NCBI RefSeq assembly: GCF_015206995.1
Contig: NZ_JADEXR010000033.1
Span: 1-50,898, forward strand
Reading direction: 5' to 3'
From: an aff. Roholtiella sp. LEGE 12411
Lineage (GTDB): Bacteria; Cyanobacteriota; Cyanobacteriia; Cyanobacteriales; Nostocaceae
DNA: 50,898 nt
Both the position numbers and the translations under genes were made by a program. Shown piece by piece: positions 34,099-43,899 of this stretch (position 1 is its first letter; every line of letters begins with the position of its first letter). The notes beneath the pieces are model-generated. The model was not told the origin of the DNA, made no database searches, and saw only the letters and a list, made by a program, of their open reading frames with translations.

Positions 34099-36840
34099 AT
34101 GGAACACTGGCAATTTCTGATACAAAAACAGGGCGATCGCTCCTGGCATACCCTAGAATCGCCAAATGTCGAAATTTCGGAAGGTGAATATAGAGTTTTG
34201 GCTCGTTCCAACCTTCCTGATACAGATGTGGAAGTGCGGGTTTCTCACTCTTCAACCCAAGAAATTCCACCAAAGCAGCGAATTTTCAGGCGATCGCGCC
34301 GCACTAACTCTGAAGGACTAATGGCGGTAATTCCCTTTACCTACTTCCATCCAGGAGTTTGGGAGTTGCGTTGCTCTGGCGATTTGATGTCTGATCTACT
34401 GGGTAAATCCTGGCAATACACGGTTTTACTCCAAGTATTACCCCAGAAAATAGAGGAGCAGAGAAGAAGAAGCAATGAGAGGGAGAATATAGAATCAAAT
34501 TCTGCCCATCGCTCCATGACCCCATTGCTCCCTAGTTCGACTACTCTGCGAGAATCCACGTTACACGCTTCTACGTGGGAACCCTTAATACCCGAACACT
34601 CTGATATTATTACTCATGCTAACTTGGTATCCACAACCCCAGCAGCAACCACAAGTACGCTAGATAATGCTATCACCTCTACAGAACTGGTAATTGCTAC
34701 CACTGCTCTAGATGAAACCAAAGAAATTGATCAGCCAGTCAGCCCTGTCTGGCTGAAAGGTGAGACGGCAGAACAGATTTTACAAAACTTGATAGAATTA
34801 GCTTTACCCGCTTCTGAACCCTTACTTGCAGAGCAAATGGTAACGGATTTTCTGGTAACAAAATCATCGCCACCATTACTGCTAACTTTGGATCAAGAAA
34901 CTTATATTGCTCGTAGGGGGCAAGTTCTCACAATCAATGGGCACATTGAATTAAAGGAAAAGACTAATTTAGATCTAGCTGAAACATTATCCCCCAAAAG
35001 CCTCTATGCCCTCGAACTAGGAATTGAACTGCGATCGCCTCTAGAATCGAAAATTTTGACCAAGGTACGGCAACTCTTGCCCAATCAGGTACTGCCCTTC
35101 ACTATCAACACCTCAATTGATATTCCTGCTGACTGTGAATCTAAGCTGATTTTGGCAGATATCAGTTTGTATGGTGGGCTTGCTGATGGTAGTGAAGTCA
35201 TACAGTTAGCCAGTCAGTCCTTCAAAATTACAGCAGACATCACAGAATTACTGGCAATGACAGCAGTGACAAAGCCTAAGCATAGTACACCAGATGTGTC
35301 CGAATCTGGCGCATCAATGCAGCCTGCTAGCTTCACAGAGCCAGAGGCATCTATTAGCCTTGATTTAGAACTTTTCAATCTGGTCAAGTCCCCAAAAACA
35401 GAACAGTCTCAGATATTTAATCCATCCCCAAATAAACCCCTGCCACCACGAATTAACCCGCGAGTTTTGCGAGAAGCTGCCCTCCGGGCATCTATGCTAA
35501 AGAATTCAGCAACAGAGCATTCGCCTCAATTGCCAAAATTGCCTCTGAACCAAACTGCTGCGATCGCTGTCACTGCTGTTGCAGAAATCAGTACACAGGA
35601 TGAGCCTGTAAATAAGGATACTACTATGGCTGCCATCAATTTGGAGCAGTTAGTCATCAGGCATCGTCGAATACCAATGCTCAACTCCACTTTTCCATAC
35701 TTAAGACGGCTAAAAGTTTTACCAGATCATAGGGAAGAAGTAAAAAGTAATGTAGGTGGCGAAGAATTGCCGCAGTTAGACACGGCTATAGCAGAGGATA
35801 AAAATACACCTGAATTACTGACAGGCGATATCCAATTCCAGAATGCATCTGTAACAATTCCAGAAGTATCAGCTCCGTCGAGTGCAGAATTCATTGATGA
35901 ATCTGTTGCCGAAGTAATAGCCTCTTCAAGTGCAGAATCAATTACAGCGGCTAACCCACATTCATCACCCCTGATCAAGAAATGGATGCAAAGTCAAGGA
36001 TATTCACCTGAATCGATCAATTTGCAATACCAAGACGACGATACCTATATTCCAGTCCAAGAGACGCCGCTTTCGCTTGCTGCTGAAACTGCGAGTGTTG
36101 ATGTGAAATGGTCATTAAATTTAGATACTGAAACAAAGACAAAGGCAGACACTAACTTGGTGGAAGTACAGGAGATAGAGACACAAGGACACGAGGATAC
36201 TTTCGACCTTGAGAAGACTGCGCTGGATCCTTTCCAGGCGACTGCTTTAGTGGGGAACGAGCATCACCTGAAGGGGTATCTGGAGAGTCCATTACCACAA
36301 CTAGCGCCTTCTTCTGTGATTGAGGCGCCGTCAGCTTGGTTAGCGCAAGAAATTGTTATGGATGATACACATAATGAATTGGAAGTCAATGTGACAAACA
36401 GTTACACCTCTGAACAAGAGGCGCAACCATTGTCAAATTTACCCCGTTCTCTGGCTATAACTGAGGCAATCATTGAGCCTTTACCAATTCCACAACTGCA
36501 TGTCCCAGATGGTGAACTGATTGCTGGGAAGTCTCTAACAGTGCGCGTAAAAATGCCTGATGTGCCGCCACAAGTTGTTATTAAGTTATGGGTTGAGGAT
36601 TACCAAACTCGCTGGCTGCTAGATGGCCCCCATTTGTTGACCAATTTGCTGCCTAACTCCTTGGGAGGGTTGGAAGTGATGACTCAATTAAACATTCCCT
36701 TTGGCTGTTTAGAAATTCGCTTAGAGGCGATCGCTCTGGATATGGTAACTCAACAAGAAAGTCACAAAATCACAATAGTGCGGACTGTGATTCCTCCCGA
36801 CTTGCCAACTTTGCAGCTAGATGAATTACTGGGTATGTGA
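34099..36840 (+). CDS. Large protein of unknown function with two beta-rich end domains
   Basis: 913 residues with no signal peptide or membrane segment. The N-terminal domain (about 1-120) is beta-rich with VEVRVSHSST and IPFTYFHPGVWELRCSGD. The long middle is Ser/Thr/Glu/Pro-rich and probably disordered. A repeat of the beta module seems present near 250-370 (RRGQVLTINGHIEL) and the C-terminal domain (about 790-905) has VPDGELIAGKSLTVRVKMPD and VIKLWVEDYQTRWLLDGP. I do not recognise a family; it looks cyanobacterial and could be a scaffold. Residues near 117-160 look like a low-complexity insertion. Confidence 0.7.
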   Translation: MEHWQFLIQKQGDRSWHTLESPNVEISEGEYRVLARSNLPDTDVEVRVSHSSTQEIPPKQRIFRRSRRTNSEGLMAVIPFTYFHPGVWELRCSGDLMSDLLGKSWQYTVLLQVLPQKIEEQRRRSNERENIESNSAHRSMTPLLPSSTTLRESTLHASTWEPLIPEHSDIITHANLVSTTPAATTSTLDNAITSTELVIATTALDETKEIDQPVSPVWLKGETAEQILQNLIELALPASEPLLAEQMVTDFLVTKSSPPLLLTLDQETYIARRGQVLTINGHIELKEKTNLDLAETLSPKSLYALELGIELRSPLESKILTKVRQLLPNQVLPFTINTSIDIPADCESKLILADISLYGGLADGSEVIQLASQSFKITADITELLAMTAVTKPKHSTPDVSESGASMQPASFTEPEASISLDLELFNLVKSPKTEQSQIFNPSPNKPLPPRINPRVLREAALRASMLKNSATEHSPQLPKLPLNQTAAIAVTAVAEISTQDEPVNKDTTMAAINLEQLVIRHRRIPMLNSTFPYLRRLKVLPDHREEVKSNVGGEELPQLDTAIAEDKNTPELLTGDIQFQNASVTIPEVSAPSSAEFIDESVAEVIASSSAESITAANPHSSPLIKKWMQSQGYSPESINLQYQDDDTYIPVQETPLSLAAETASVDVKWSLNLDTETKTKADTNLVEVQEIETQGHEDTFDLEKTALDPFQATALVGNEHHLKGYLESPLPQLAPSSVIEAPSAWLAQEIVMDDTHNELEVNVTNSYTSEQEAQPLSNLPRSLAITEAIIEPLPIPQLHVPDGELIAGKSLTVRVKMPDVPPQVVIKLWVEDYQTRWLLDGPHLLTNLLPNSLGGLEVMTQLNIPFGCLEIRLEAIALDMVTQQESHKITIVRTVIPPDLPTLQLDELLGM

Positions 36841-36950
36841 AGACGTCTCAAACAAAACCTGTGTTAAAAATCTTTAGAATTTCAAAAATCAGGCGGGATT
36901 TGCAGTAAGCTCATTTTGAATTGTAGTGTATTTGAACAGGAATCTTTACT

Positions 36951-37070
36951 ATGGCAGCTTCATTTTTGCCTTCTATCTTAGTACCCATAATTGGTTGGGT
37001 TTTACCCGGTGTAGTCTTCGCATTTCTATTTTTATACATGGAAAGCGATGATATCAGCAATGTCAGCTGA
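36951..37070 (+). CDS. psaI: PsaI, photosystem I subunit VIII
   Basis: 39 residues: MAASFLPSILVPIIGWVLPG, a single membrane helix with VVFAFLFLYME, and a short acidic tail. Length, helix position and the PSILVP..GWV..P pattern fit PsaI, which helps assemble PsaL and the trimer or tetramer interface of photosystem I. AGGA lies upstream of ATG. It is a single gene with its own terminator, convergent with psbEFLJ. Confidence 0.9.
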   Translation: MAASFLPSILVPIIGWVLPGVVFAFLFLYMESDDISNVS

Positions 37071-37160
37071 TTTAGTTACGAGTCATTAATCAAGTTGTCG
37101 AGTAAGCGATTGTGATCAGGTCAATCGTATACTTTCCTAAACTGTTGACTAAAACTAATA

Positions 37161-37193
37161 CCGCCTATCTCATGGAGACAGGCGGTTTTTTTT
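37161..37193 (+). terminator. Rho-independent terminator downstream of psaI
   Basis: CCGCCT.TCTC paired with GAGA.AGGCGG over a short loop, then eight T. It lies 91 bases after psaI and 66 bases past the convergent psbJ stop. Confidence 0.92.
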
Positions 37194-37258
37194 ACGCTGA
37201 TTTTTCAACAAGTGCTAGAAAATTCAGACTTACTTATATTATTCGGTTCAGACTATTG

Positions 37259-37378
37259 TTATATCGAAGAACCGAGTCCGGCGTAGGCACCATAAAAGAA
37301 AATGCCTAAAACAGTAATTACACCTAAACCTGCGACCGTAGCGACGACCCACAGGGGAATTCTCCCACTTCCAGACAC
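37259..37378 (-). CDS. psbJ: PsbJ, small photosystem II subunit
   Basis: 39 residues: (M)[16 protein letters not shown], one helix, then [12 protein letters not shown], exactly the PsbJ pattern. It starts with GTG, and GGAGG lies eight bases upstream. PsbJ affects electron flow from QA and PSII assembly. Last gene of psbEFLJ. Confidence 0.96.
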   Translation of the reverse strand: MSGSGRIPLWVVATVAGLGVITVLGIFFYGAYAGLGSSI

Positions 37379-37449
37379 AGCTTTTCTCCTCCCTTAACAA
37401 CAAATCAACAGATGATCAATAAACAAAGATGGTTCTTCAGTACTTCTAG

Positions 37450-37569
37450 TTAGTTAAAGAAGTAACTGGAAAACAGTATACCCAGAACAAAAACTAGTAG
37501 TAGTCCTAAGTACAAAGAAGTCCGATTTAGTTCAACCGGCTGATTATTAGGATTGGGCGATCTTTCCAT
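37450..37569 (-). CDS. psbL: PsbL, small photosystem II subunit
   Basis: 39 residues: [20 protein letters not shown], then one helix and the ending SSYFFN. This is the conserved PsbL signature. It supports the QA site and PSII dimers. AGGAG precedes the ATG, which lies ten bases after the psbF stop. Confidence 0.97.
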   Translation of the reverse strand: MERSPNPNNQPVELNRTSLYLGLLLVFVLGILFSSYFFN

Positions 37570-37578
37570 AAATTACTC

Positions 37579-37719
37579 CTAACGTTGAATAAACTGCATT
37601 GCGGCGATCGCGCCTAGAAAGAACACAGTTGGCACACCCAAGGTGTGAACTGCAATCCATCTAACCGTAAAAATTGGATAGGTAACTGGTTGATTATTGA
37701 TGTTATTGCCGCTAGTCAT
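37579..37719 (-). CDS. psbF: PsbF, cytochrome b559 beta subunit
   Basis: 46 residues with [20 protein letters not shown]; the His in AVHTLG is the haem ligand. One membrane helix, ending MQFIQR. It pairs with PsbE to bind haem in the photosystem II core. It follows psbE by nine bases. Confidence 0.97.
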   Translation of the reverse strand: MTSGNNINNQPVTYPIFTVRWIAVHTLGVPTVFFLGAIAAMQFIQR

Positions 37720-37728
37720 GATCTCAAA

Positions 37729-37977
37729 CTACTTTCCAATAAATTGTTCAACTTGCTTTTTAGCTTCAAAACGATTTTTCACAATAGGCACTTCTTGCCG
37801 CGCTGGTGTGAAATACTCATCGGGACGGGGTGTGCCAAACGCATCATAAGCCAGCCCTGTGCTGACAAATAGCCAACCTGCAATAAATAATGCTGGGATG
37901 GTGATGCTGTGAATCACCCAGTAACGAACGCTGGTAATGATGTCCGAGAACGGACGTTCTCCAGTGGTACCTGACAT
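37729..37977 (-). CDS. psbE: PsbE, cytochrome b559 alpha subunit
   Basis: 82 residues: [20 protein letters not shown] with the haem-ligand His, one helix, then the lumenal [12 protein letters not shown] region. Together with PsbF it forms cytochrome b559, needed for PSII assembly and photoprotection. First gene of psbEFLJ. Upstream lies a heptamer array separating it from ycf48. Confidence 0.98.
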   Translation of the reverse strand: MSGTTGERPFSDIITSVRYWVIHSITIPALFIAGWLFVSTGLAYDAFGTPRPDEYFTPARQEVPIVKNRFEAKKQVEQFIGK

Positions 37978-38067
37978 TTAGATGCCTACCTTCACAAAGA
38001 GTGTTATTGAGTTTATTATCCTACAAAGTTTAGAAACAGTTACAAGTTGCAACGTCCTTCTCAGAAA

Positions 38068-38196
38068 TTGGGCGTTGGGCATTGGGCATTGGGCATTGGG
38101 CATTGGGCGTTGGGCATTGGGCATTGAGCATTGGGCATTGGGCATTGGGCGTTGGGTGTTGGGCGTTGGGTGTTGGGCGTTGGGTGTTGGGCGTTG
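38068..38196. repeat. Tandem heptamer array (TTGGGCA/TTGGGCG) between ycf48 and psbE
   Basis: About 18 head-to-tail copies of a 7-base unit, mostly TTGGGCA and TTGGGCG with some TTGGGTG. It lies inside the conserved ycf48-psbE gene block and 90 bases upstream of psbE. Frames through it give low-complexity artefact proteins on both strands. Confidence 0.95.
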
Positions 38197-38235
38197 GTTC
38201 ATTCCGTTTACCCTGCTGTTTTGCCTGTTTGGTCA

Positions 38236-39258
38236 TTAAGCTGCTTCTGGTGGAGAAGTTGTTTCAGGGTTGGGGATATATTTGAGCAATGCACCGCGAT
38301 CGCCAATGATGAATCCTTGCTCTGGCTTCAAGAAAATAATCTTGTACAAATTAGCAGCTACTTCTTCCACTTCGCGGTCTTTTTCCCAGGTTTTGCCACC
38401 GTCGCTACTCCGCAGCAAATTACCGCTACCGCCACCTATCCAAACTTCGTTGGGTGTGCGATATGCCAAATCCAGTAAACCCCAACTTGTGGACAGTTCC
38501 GGATATTGTGGTTTTTGCCATTCATCAGGTTTAGTAGGGTCGCTGAACTGAATTTGACCTCCCCTGGCTAACATCCACAACTGACCACCGTCAGCAAAAC
38601 CCATATTTTCTACTCGTCGAGAACTATTGCGGTTATGAGGAACCCAAGCATTTTGTCCTGGTTCCCAAGTTGAGTAAAAGTTACCTTTAGCGGAAACAGC
38701 AACATATTTGCCATCAGCAGAACGTTCGATGTTACGCACTACACCAACAGCTGATTCCACCTTAGCTTTCCAGTTTTTACCGCCGTCTATAGTTTGATAT
38801 ATTGCTCCAACATCAGTAGCGATCTCAGCTGTGTTCTCGGCCAGTGCCTTAATAGCGATCGGGCTACCGGGTAGCTTTTCGCTCAGGGGAATGCGTGACC
38901 AAGAACTACCTTCATCAGTAGTATGCAGCAGCAGCCCTGGCTCTCCGGCAATCCAGCCTTCTTTACCCACAAAACTTACTGAGTCAAAGCGGTACTTTTG
39001 CTCATCAAGTTCTAGTGTTAGGGGTTTCCAAGTATAACCACCGTCATTTGTTTCTAAAAGTGTGGCGTTGCTACCTACTAAGTAGCCATGCTCAGGATTA
39101 CCAGTAAAAGAAATATCCAGCAGATTCGAGTCTGTCGGCACAGAAATAATTTTCCAAGGATTGTAGCTAACGGAGGGAACTTTGCTACAACCTATACACA
39201 TGAAGACTACGATTAACAAGGCAAATATTCGCTGCCAACTTCTCACAATTGAATGCAT
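38236..39258 (-). CDS. ycf48: Ycf48 (HCF136 homologue), photosystem II assembly factor
   Basis: 340 residues. Signal peptide with lipobox CIGC (Cys24), then a seven-bladed beta-propeller with repeated NDGG.TW, DEGSSW, DGGKNW and DGGKTW motifs and the Arg patch typical of the family. It binds precursor D1 and helps attach it to D2 early in PSII assembly. It lies between rubA and psbEFLJ on the same strand, the standard cyanobacterial order. Confidence 0.97.
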   Translation of the reverse strand: MHSIVRSWQRIFALLIVVFMCIGCSKVPSVSYNPWKIISVPTDSNLLDISFTGNPEHGYLVGSNATLLETNDGGYTWKPLTLELDEQKYRFDSVSFVGKEGWIAGEPGLLLHTTDEGSSWSRIPLSEKLPGSPIAIKALAENTAEIATDVGAIYQTIDGGKNWKAKVESAVGVVRNIERSADGKYVAVSAKGNFYSTWEPGQNAWVPHNRNSSRRVENMGFADGGQLWMLARGGQIQFSDPTKPDEWQKPQYPELSTSWGLLDLAYRTPNEVWIGGGSGNLLRSSDGGKTWEKDREVEEVAANLYKIIFLKPEQGFIIGDRGALLKYIPNPETTSPPEAA

Positions 39259-39503
39259 CAGTATCTCTTAGTTGTTTCTAAATTTGTGTAAGGGTTCTCT
39301 AAAAGGTTTACCTTAAGGCAGTGGCCACCCTCCGAGGTAGATGAAAAGTCCTGAGTACCTTTAGCGGTAGCGGGGCTTTTAACCCGTGCTAAGTTAAAAT
39401 ACCGCTCACTTTAAAAGTGGGGCATGTAGCAAGCACAGAGTGTATTGAGTACTTTTGCTCACTCAAGACTTAGCACTGACTAAGGTCAAAAAGGTAACGG
39501 GTG

Positions 39504-39839
39504 TCATTGTAAGCCGTAGAGACTGATAAAAAACAAGAAGCCAAGAGCCAAAGCACCAAAAATCAAAATATTCTTTTGGGTTGGCGTTAGGTTGTTGACA
39601 CCAAGACCGTAACCGAGATTTTCTTTGAAACCGGATGCTGTACCTGCCGGGCCGATGTTGGCAAAAGCAGTCTTCTTAGCACTACAAACTGGACAGCGCC
39701 AATTTATAGGCAGTTCTGCAAAGAGTATCCCTGAAGGGATGTCATGCTTGTCGTCTCCTTTTTCAGGTTCGTAAACATAACCGCAGGCGCGACACTCGTA
39801 GCGGTCTAGCACTGGAGTCTCAACAACTGGTTCGCTCAT
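39504..39839 (-). CDS. rubA: RubA, membrane-anchored rubredoxin for photosystem assembly
   Basis: 111 residues from ATG 39839. A longer frame to 40046 crosses a repeat-rich spacer and is not credible. Rubredoxin Fe site: Cys16 and Cys19 (CRACGY) with Cys49 and Cys52 (CPVCSA), and a C-terminal membrane helix (ILIFGALALGFLFFISLY). It is needed for photosystem assembly in cyanobacteria and chloroplasts. The linkage rubA-ycf48-psbEFLJ supports the call. Confidence 0.96.
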   Translation of the reverse strand: MSEPVVETPVLDRYECRACGYVYEPEKGDDKHDIPSGILFAELPINWRCPVCSAKKTAFANIGPAGTASGFKENLGYGLGVNNLTPTQKNILIFGALALGFLFFISLYGLQ

Positions 39840-40142
39840 GGCTAAGGCCTCGCAGAGAAGAAATCTTAAATATACGTTAAAAATTATGACATAATTGTTA
39901 GGCTTTTCTATCATTAGCCAAAACGAATCGAATACCTGAAGTGCGTCTGTTTCCCAGATTTCAGAAAAGTCAAAAAGATATAATGTAAAAGAAAGTAACG
40001 TAATTAAGGGATGGGGATTGGGCATGGGGCATGGGGCATTGGGCATTAGTTATAATTCTTCTCCCCCATGCTTCCCGTGCTCACTCATCTCCCGACTCCC
40101 CAGTCCCCACTTAAAATACTCCATAAGCGGTAGATATTCATT

Positions 40143-40505
40143 GTGTTTGTCCTCAGCGGTTACGAGTACCTTCTAGGCTTCTTCATAATCTGTAGTCTAG
40201 TGCCTGCCCTAGCGCTCTCAGCGTCCAAGCTTCTACGACCTAGTGGTTCCAGCCCGGAACGGCGTACCACTTATGAATCTGGCATGGAACCCATTGGGGG
40301 AGCCTGGATTCAGTTTAATATCCGCTACTACATGTTTGCCTTGGTCTTCGTCGTCTTTGATGTGGAGACTGTGTTCTTGTATCCTTGGGCGGTAGCTTTC
40401 CATCGTTTAGGGCTATTGGCATTTATTGAAGCGCTAGTCTTTATTGCAATTCTTGTAGTCGCTTTAGTTTACGCATGGCGTAAAGGAGCTTTGGAATGGT
40501 CTTGA
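40143..40505 (+). CDS. ndhC: NdhC, NDH-1 subunit 3
   Basis: 120 residues with three membrane segments. [17 protein letters not shown] and [23 protein letters not shown] are diagnostic of the NuoA/ND3 family. Starts at GTG. It is part of the NDH-1 complex of cyclic electron flow, respiration and CO2 uptake. It overlaps ndhK by ten bases. Confidence 0.97.
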   Translation: MFVLSGYEYLLGFFIICSLVPALALSASKLLRPSGSSPERRTTYESGMEPIGGAWIQFNIRYYMFALVFVVFDVETVFLYPWAVAFHRLGLLAFIEALVFIAILVVALVYAWRKGALEWS

Positions 40506-41233
40506 ATTCTAACTTAACAACCCAGGACAAAGAGCGAATCATCAACCCCATTGAGCGTCCTACAGTCACTCAAGACCTTTCGGAAAATGTTATCCTGACT
40601 ACGGTTGATGACCTCTATAACTGGGCGCGGCTTTCTAGTCTGTGGCCATTGCTGTTTGGCACCGCTTGTTGCTTTATTGAGTTCGCAGCTTTAATTGGCT
40701 CGCGATTTGATTTTGACCGTTTTGGACTAATTCCTCGTTCTAGTCCCCGCCAAGCTGATTTAATTATTACAGCTGGCACAATCACTATGAAGATGGCTCC
40801 CCAACTGGTGCGTCTTTATGAGCAAATGCCAGAGCCGAAGTATGTAATTGCCATGGGAGCTTGTACGATTACTGGCGGGATGTTTAGCGTTGATTCTCCC
40901 ACAGCAGTGCGTGGAGTCGATAAACTGATTCCTGTAGATGTGTACTTGCCTGGTTGTCCTCCACGTCCAGAAGCAATTATCGACGCGATTATTAAGCTGC
41001 GGAAGAAAATCACCAATGATTCGATGCAAGAGCGGGGTAAAATCAAGCAAACCCACCGCTACTACAGCACGACTCATAACCTGAAGCCAGTTGAGCAAAT
41101 TTTAACTGGTAAGTATATGCAGTCAGAAACTCGCTCTGTACCGCCGAAGGAATTGACGGAAGCGATTGGTATGCCAATACCACCTGCGCTGCTAACGGCA
41201 AAGGCACAAAAGGAGGAACAAACCCGTGGCTGA
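40496..41233 (+). CDS. ndhK: NdhK, NDH-1 Fe-S subunit (NuoB type)
   Basis: 245 residues. The 4Fe-4S N2 cluster ligands are visible in [21 protein letters not shown] and [11 protein letters not shown]. It is the peripheral-arm subunit at the membrane junction. ATG start inside the end of ndhC. The C-terminus of about 70 residues is the usual cyanobacterial extension. It overlaps ndhJ by eight bases. Confidence 0.98.
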   Translation: MVLNSNLTTQDKERIINPIERPTVTQDLSENVILTTVDDLYNWARLSSLWPLLFGTACCFIEFAALIGSRFDFDRFGLIPRSSPRQADLIITAGTITMKMAPQLVRLYEQMPEPKYVIAMGACTITGGMFSVDSPTAVRGVDKLIPVDVYLPGCPPRPEAIIDAIIKLRKKITNDSMQERGKIKQTHRYYSTTHNLKPVEQILTGKYMQSETRSVPPKELTEAIGMPIPPALLTAKAQKEEQTRG

Positions 41234-41756
41234 AGAAGAATCCAAACCAGTACCAGCAGCCAAAGAAGAGTCCTTGGTAAAAGCGGGTAAAGTTTCTCAG
41301 TGGTTGACGGAAAACGGCTTTGACCATGAGTTTTTAGAACCAGACAAGAACGGGGTAGAGATAATTAAGGTGGAGCCAGATTTCTTGCTCCCCACCGCTA
41401 CAGCCCTGTATGCTTATGGGTTTAATTATCTCCAGTTTCAAGGTGGTATTGATCTGGGCCCAGGACAGGAATTGGTCAGTGTATATCACTTAACTAAAGT
41501 CGATGATCATAGCGATCGCCCTGAAGAAGTACGGGTGAAGGTGTTCTTACCACGAGCAAATCCTAGAGTGCCTTCTGTGTACTGGATCTGGAAGACTGTA
41601 GATTGGCAAGAGCGCGAGTCTTACGACATGCTCGGCATTATCTACGAAGGACACCCAAATCTTAAGCGGATTTTGATGCCGGAAGATTGGGTAGGTTGGC
41701 CTTTGCGAAAGGATTACATCTCGCCTGATTTCTACGAGTTGCAAGACGCTTATTAA
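41226..41756 (+). CDS. ndhJ: NdhJ, NDH-1 30-kDa-type subunit (NuoC type)
   Basis: 176 residues. The signature [34 protein letters not shown] is diagnostic. GTG start overlapping ndhK, with AAAGGAGG upstream. It ends the ndhCKJ operon, with a hairpin at 41831-41856 downstream. Confidence 0.97.
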   Translation: MAEEESKPVPAAKEESLVKAGKVSQWLTENGFDHEFLEPDKNGVEIIKVEPDFLLPTATALYAYGFNYLQFQGGIDLGPGQELVSVYHLTKVDDHSDRPEEVRVKVFLPRANPRVPSVYWIWKTVDWQERESYDMLGIIYEGHPNLKRILMPEDWVGWPLRKDYISPDFYELQDAY

Positions 41757-41830
41757 TTAGTACTGTTAGCTTAGTAGGGCGTAGCCCGTCCTGAGTTTCA
41801 ACAGTGAGAATTTTGATCATCTCACCCTTA

Positions 41831-41856
41831 ACCCCTCTTCGTTGACGGAGAGGGGT
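41831..41856. terminator. Hairpin downstream of ndhJ, possible terminator
   Basis: ACCCCTCT and AGAGGGGT with a 10-base loop, 74 bases after ndhJ. Only a weak T-rich tail follows, so termination is uncertain. Confidence 0.45.
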
Positions 41857-41956
41857 AATGTTTTGAACGTTTTACCCAAAGGCTCAGAGGAGAGGGGGAG
41901 TATGTCAAAATATCATACCTCTCCCCGTCTTCTTGCTGCGACAGACTATAAAGTTA

Positions 41957-42994
41957 ATGAAAATACTAAATCGAAATTTGACTAGATCCTTTACAACAAT
42001 TTTTACTAAACACCGCGTAATTTTGGCTATTTTACTCCTTGGTACAGCACTGGTGATCACGTTAGTGCTTTCCCTCTCTCAAGGAGCAGTACCCTTTAGT
42101 ATCTCCGAATTTTGGCAAGCAATTCTTCACGAAGGCGATAACGTTAAACAGACAATTCTCTGGGATTTGCGTCTCCCGCGGATTATTGCTGCTCTCATTG
42201 TCGGTGCAGCGCTGGGAATGTCAGGAGCATTGCTGCAAGGTATGTTACGCAATAGTCTTGCTGATCCATTTATTCTTGGCATTTCAGCGGGTGCAGGACT
42301 AGTTGTAATTCTCATGATTGTGTTGCAAGTATTCCCAGTAGCGATTCCTCTAGCGGCGTGGATGGGAGCAATTTTGACTTCAGCGATCGTCATTTTGCTC
42401 GGTCGTGCAGGGTCGGGAATTTCGGTTGAGCGATTAATTTTAGGCGGAGTGGCTGTAAGCGCTTTATTTGGTGCAGTACAAAGTACATTACTCTTACTAG
42501 CTGAAGACGGTCAAATTCAAATTGCTCTTAGTTGGCTAGTTGGTACTCTTAATGGGCGGGGTTGGAAAGAAATCTCAACGGCTGGCCCTTATATTATTGT
42601 TGCATTGTTGGGCGGATGTTTACTGGCGCGGTCGGTGAATGTGCTGGCATTGGGAGATGATATGGCTGTTGGTTTGGGGGTTTCATTAACGCGATCGCGT
42701 CTTTTAATTGGTGGTATCGCTACCTTATTAGCCGCAGGTGCAGTTAGTATTGGCGGCTTGATTGGATTTGTCGGTCTTGTCGTCCCTCACGGTGTCCGCC
42801 TCATCGTCGGTACAGATCACCGCTTTGTTTTACCACTTTCCGCGCTGGCGGGTGCATGGTTACTCACCTTTGCAGATTTACTCTCCAGACTGGGAGCAGT
42901 AGAACTACCAGTAGGTTCCGTCACCGCCTTGCTAGGTTCCCCATTATTTATCTGGTTACTTTATCGTCGTTCTACTGGCTTAAATAAGTTATGA
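41957..42994 (+). CDS. FecCD-family ABC importer permease (iron-chelate/cobalamin type)
   Basis: 345 residues from ATG 41957, with about nine or ten membrane segments. Typical stretches: LWDLRLPRIIAALIVGAALG, GMLRNSLADPFILGISAGAG, GLIGFVGLVVPH and VGSVTALLGSPLFIWLL. The family moves Fe-siderophores, haem or cobalamin. The ATPase gene follows after 80 bases. No substrate-binding protein gene is in the window, so the substrate cannot be fixed. Confidence 0.92.
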   Translation: MKILNRNLTRSFTTIFTKHRVILAILLLGTALVITLVLSLSQGAVPFSISEFWQAILHEGDNVKQTILWDLRLPRIIAALIVGAALGMSGALLQGMLRNSLADPFILGISAGAGLVVILMIVLQVFPVAIPLAAWMGAILTSAIVILLGRAGSGISVERLILGGVAVSALFGAVQSTLLLLAEDGQIQIALSWLVGTLNGRGWKEISTAGPYIIVALLGGCLLARSVNVLALGDDMAVGLGVSLTRSRLLIGGIATLLAAGAVSIGGLIGFVGLVVPHGVRLIVGTDHRFVLPLSALAGAWLLTFADLLSRLGAVELPVGSVTALLGSPLFIWLLYRRSTGLNKL

Positions 42995-43036
42995 GTTGAC
43001 AATCATATTGCATTAAATTTTGTCTATATCTCTTAA

Positions 43037-43070
43037 TTACGAATTACGAATTACGAATTACTAATTAGTA
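43037..43070. repeat. AATTACG heptamer array in the permease-ATPase spacer
   Basis: About four units of AATTACG/AATTACT directly before the ATPase start, another STRR-type array. It leaves no Shine-Dalgarno sequence for the downstream gene. Confidence 0.8.
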
Positions 43071-43074
43071 GAAA

Positions 43075-43851
43075 ATGCCCCTTGAACTACAAAATCTCAC
43101 TGGTGGTTACGCCGCAGTACCAATTATCCAAGATGTTAACCTGACTTTGCAAACAGGAGAATGGTTAAGTTTAGTCGGTGCTAATGGTTCTGGAAAGTCT
43201 ACATTACTCAAATTACTAAGTCGTATTCTCTCGCCTCAGCAGGGAACAGTGCTACTTGATGGTAAAGCAATCCACTCTCAGCCTCCAAATATAGTTGCAC
43301 AAAAACTGGCATTGTTACCGCAACAACAAACAGTTCCTGTTGGGTTGACAGTGCGGCAATTAGTAAGTTTAGGACGCACGCCACATCAACCTTGGTGGCA
43401 ATGGGAATTAAACGCCGAAGATTGGCAAACAGTTGAAGCTGCAATTCAAAAGACGCAACTAGAAAAATTGAGCGATCGCCTAGTCGAACAACTTTCCGGC
43501 GGTGAAAGACAACGCGCTTTTTTAGCTTTAGCATTAGCGCAAGAACCAAAGGTATTACTGTTAGATGAACCTACAACTTATTTAGATATCAACTATCAGT
43601 TACAACTTTTAGAACTACTGAAAAATTTAAATCATCAGCAAGAATTAACCATTGTCACAGTTTTACACGAATTGAATTTAGCGGCTCGCTATAGTTCCCG
43701 CATCGCTTTATTAAAACAGGGTCATCTTTGGGAAGTTGGCACACCTGAAAAAGTGCTGACACCGCAGGCGATCGCGCAAGTATTTGGTGTAGAATCTGTG
43801 ATTATTCATACACCTGTTGGTTTACAAGTTTGTGCGATCGCTGCTGTGTAA
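43075..43851 (+). CDS. FecE/FhuC-type ABC importer ATPase
   Basis: 258 residues with Walker A GANGSGKST (35-43), signature LSGGERQR (140-147), Walker B LLLDEPTTYLD and the LHELNLAARYS switch region. LLPQQQTVPVGLTVRQLVSLGRTPH is typical of iron-chelate/cobalamin ATPases. It powers the permease encoded just upstream. ATG start without a clear ribosome site. Confidence 0.94.
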   Translation: MPLELQNLTGGYAAVPIIQDVNLTLQTGEWLSLVGANGSGKSTLLKLLSRILSPQQGTVLLDGKAIHSQPPNIVAQKLALLPQQQTVPVGLTVRQLVSLGRTPHQPWWQWELNAEDWQTVEAAIQKTQLEKLSDRLVEQLSGGERQRAFLALALAQEPKVLLLDEPTTYLDINYQLQLLELLKNLNHQQELTIVTVLHELNLAARYSSRIALLKQGHLWEVGTPEKVLTPQAIAQVFGVESVIIHTPVGLQVCAIAAV

Positions 43852-43899
43852 ATTCAACAGACTAGGGACAGACTTGAACTTTAGTGATTGAAAATCGCC

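Noticed and set aside
38068-38196. CRISPR array
   Set aside because: The unit is only 7 bases with no spacers; no cas genes are present in the window.
37978-38285. Frames on both strands through the heptamer array (repeats of MPNAQ or GIGHWALG)
   Set aside because: They are translations of the 7-base tandem repeat, not proteins.
39840-40046. Longer N-terminus for rubA
   Set aside because: The extension crosses GGGCATTGG-type repeats and does not resemble rubredoxin; ATG 39839 gives the family start.
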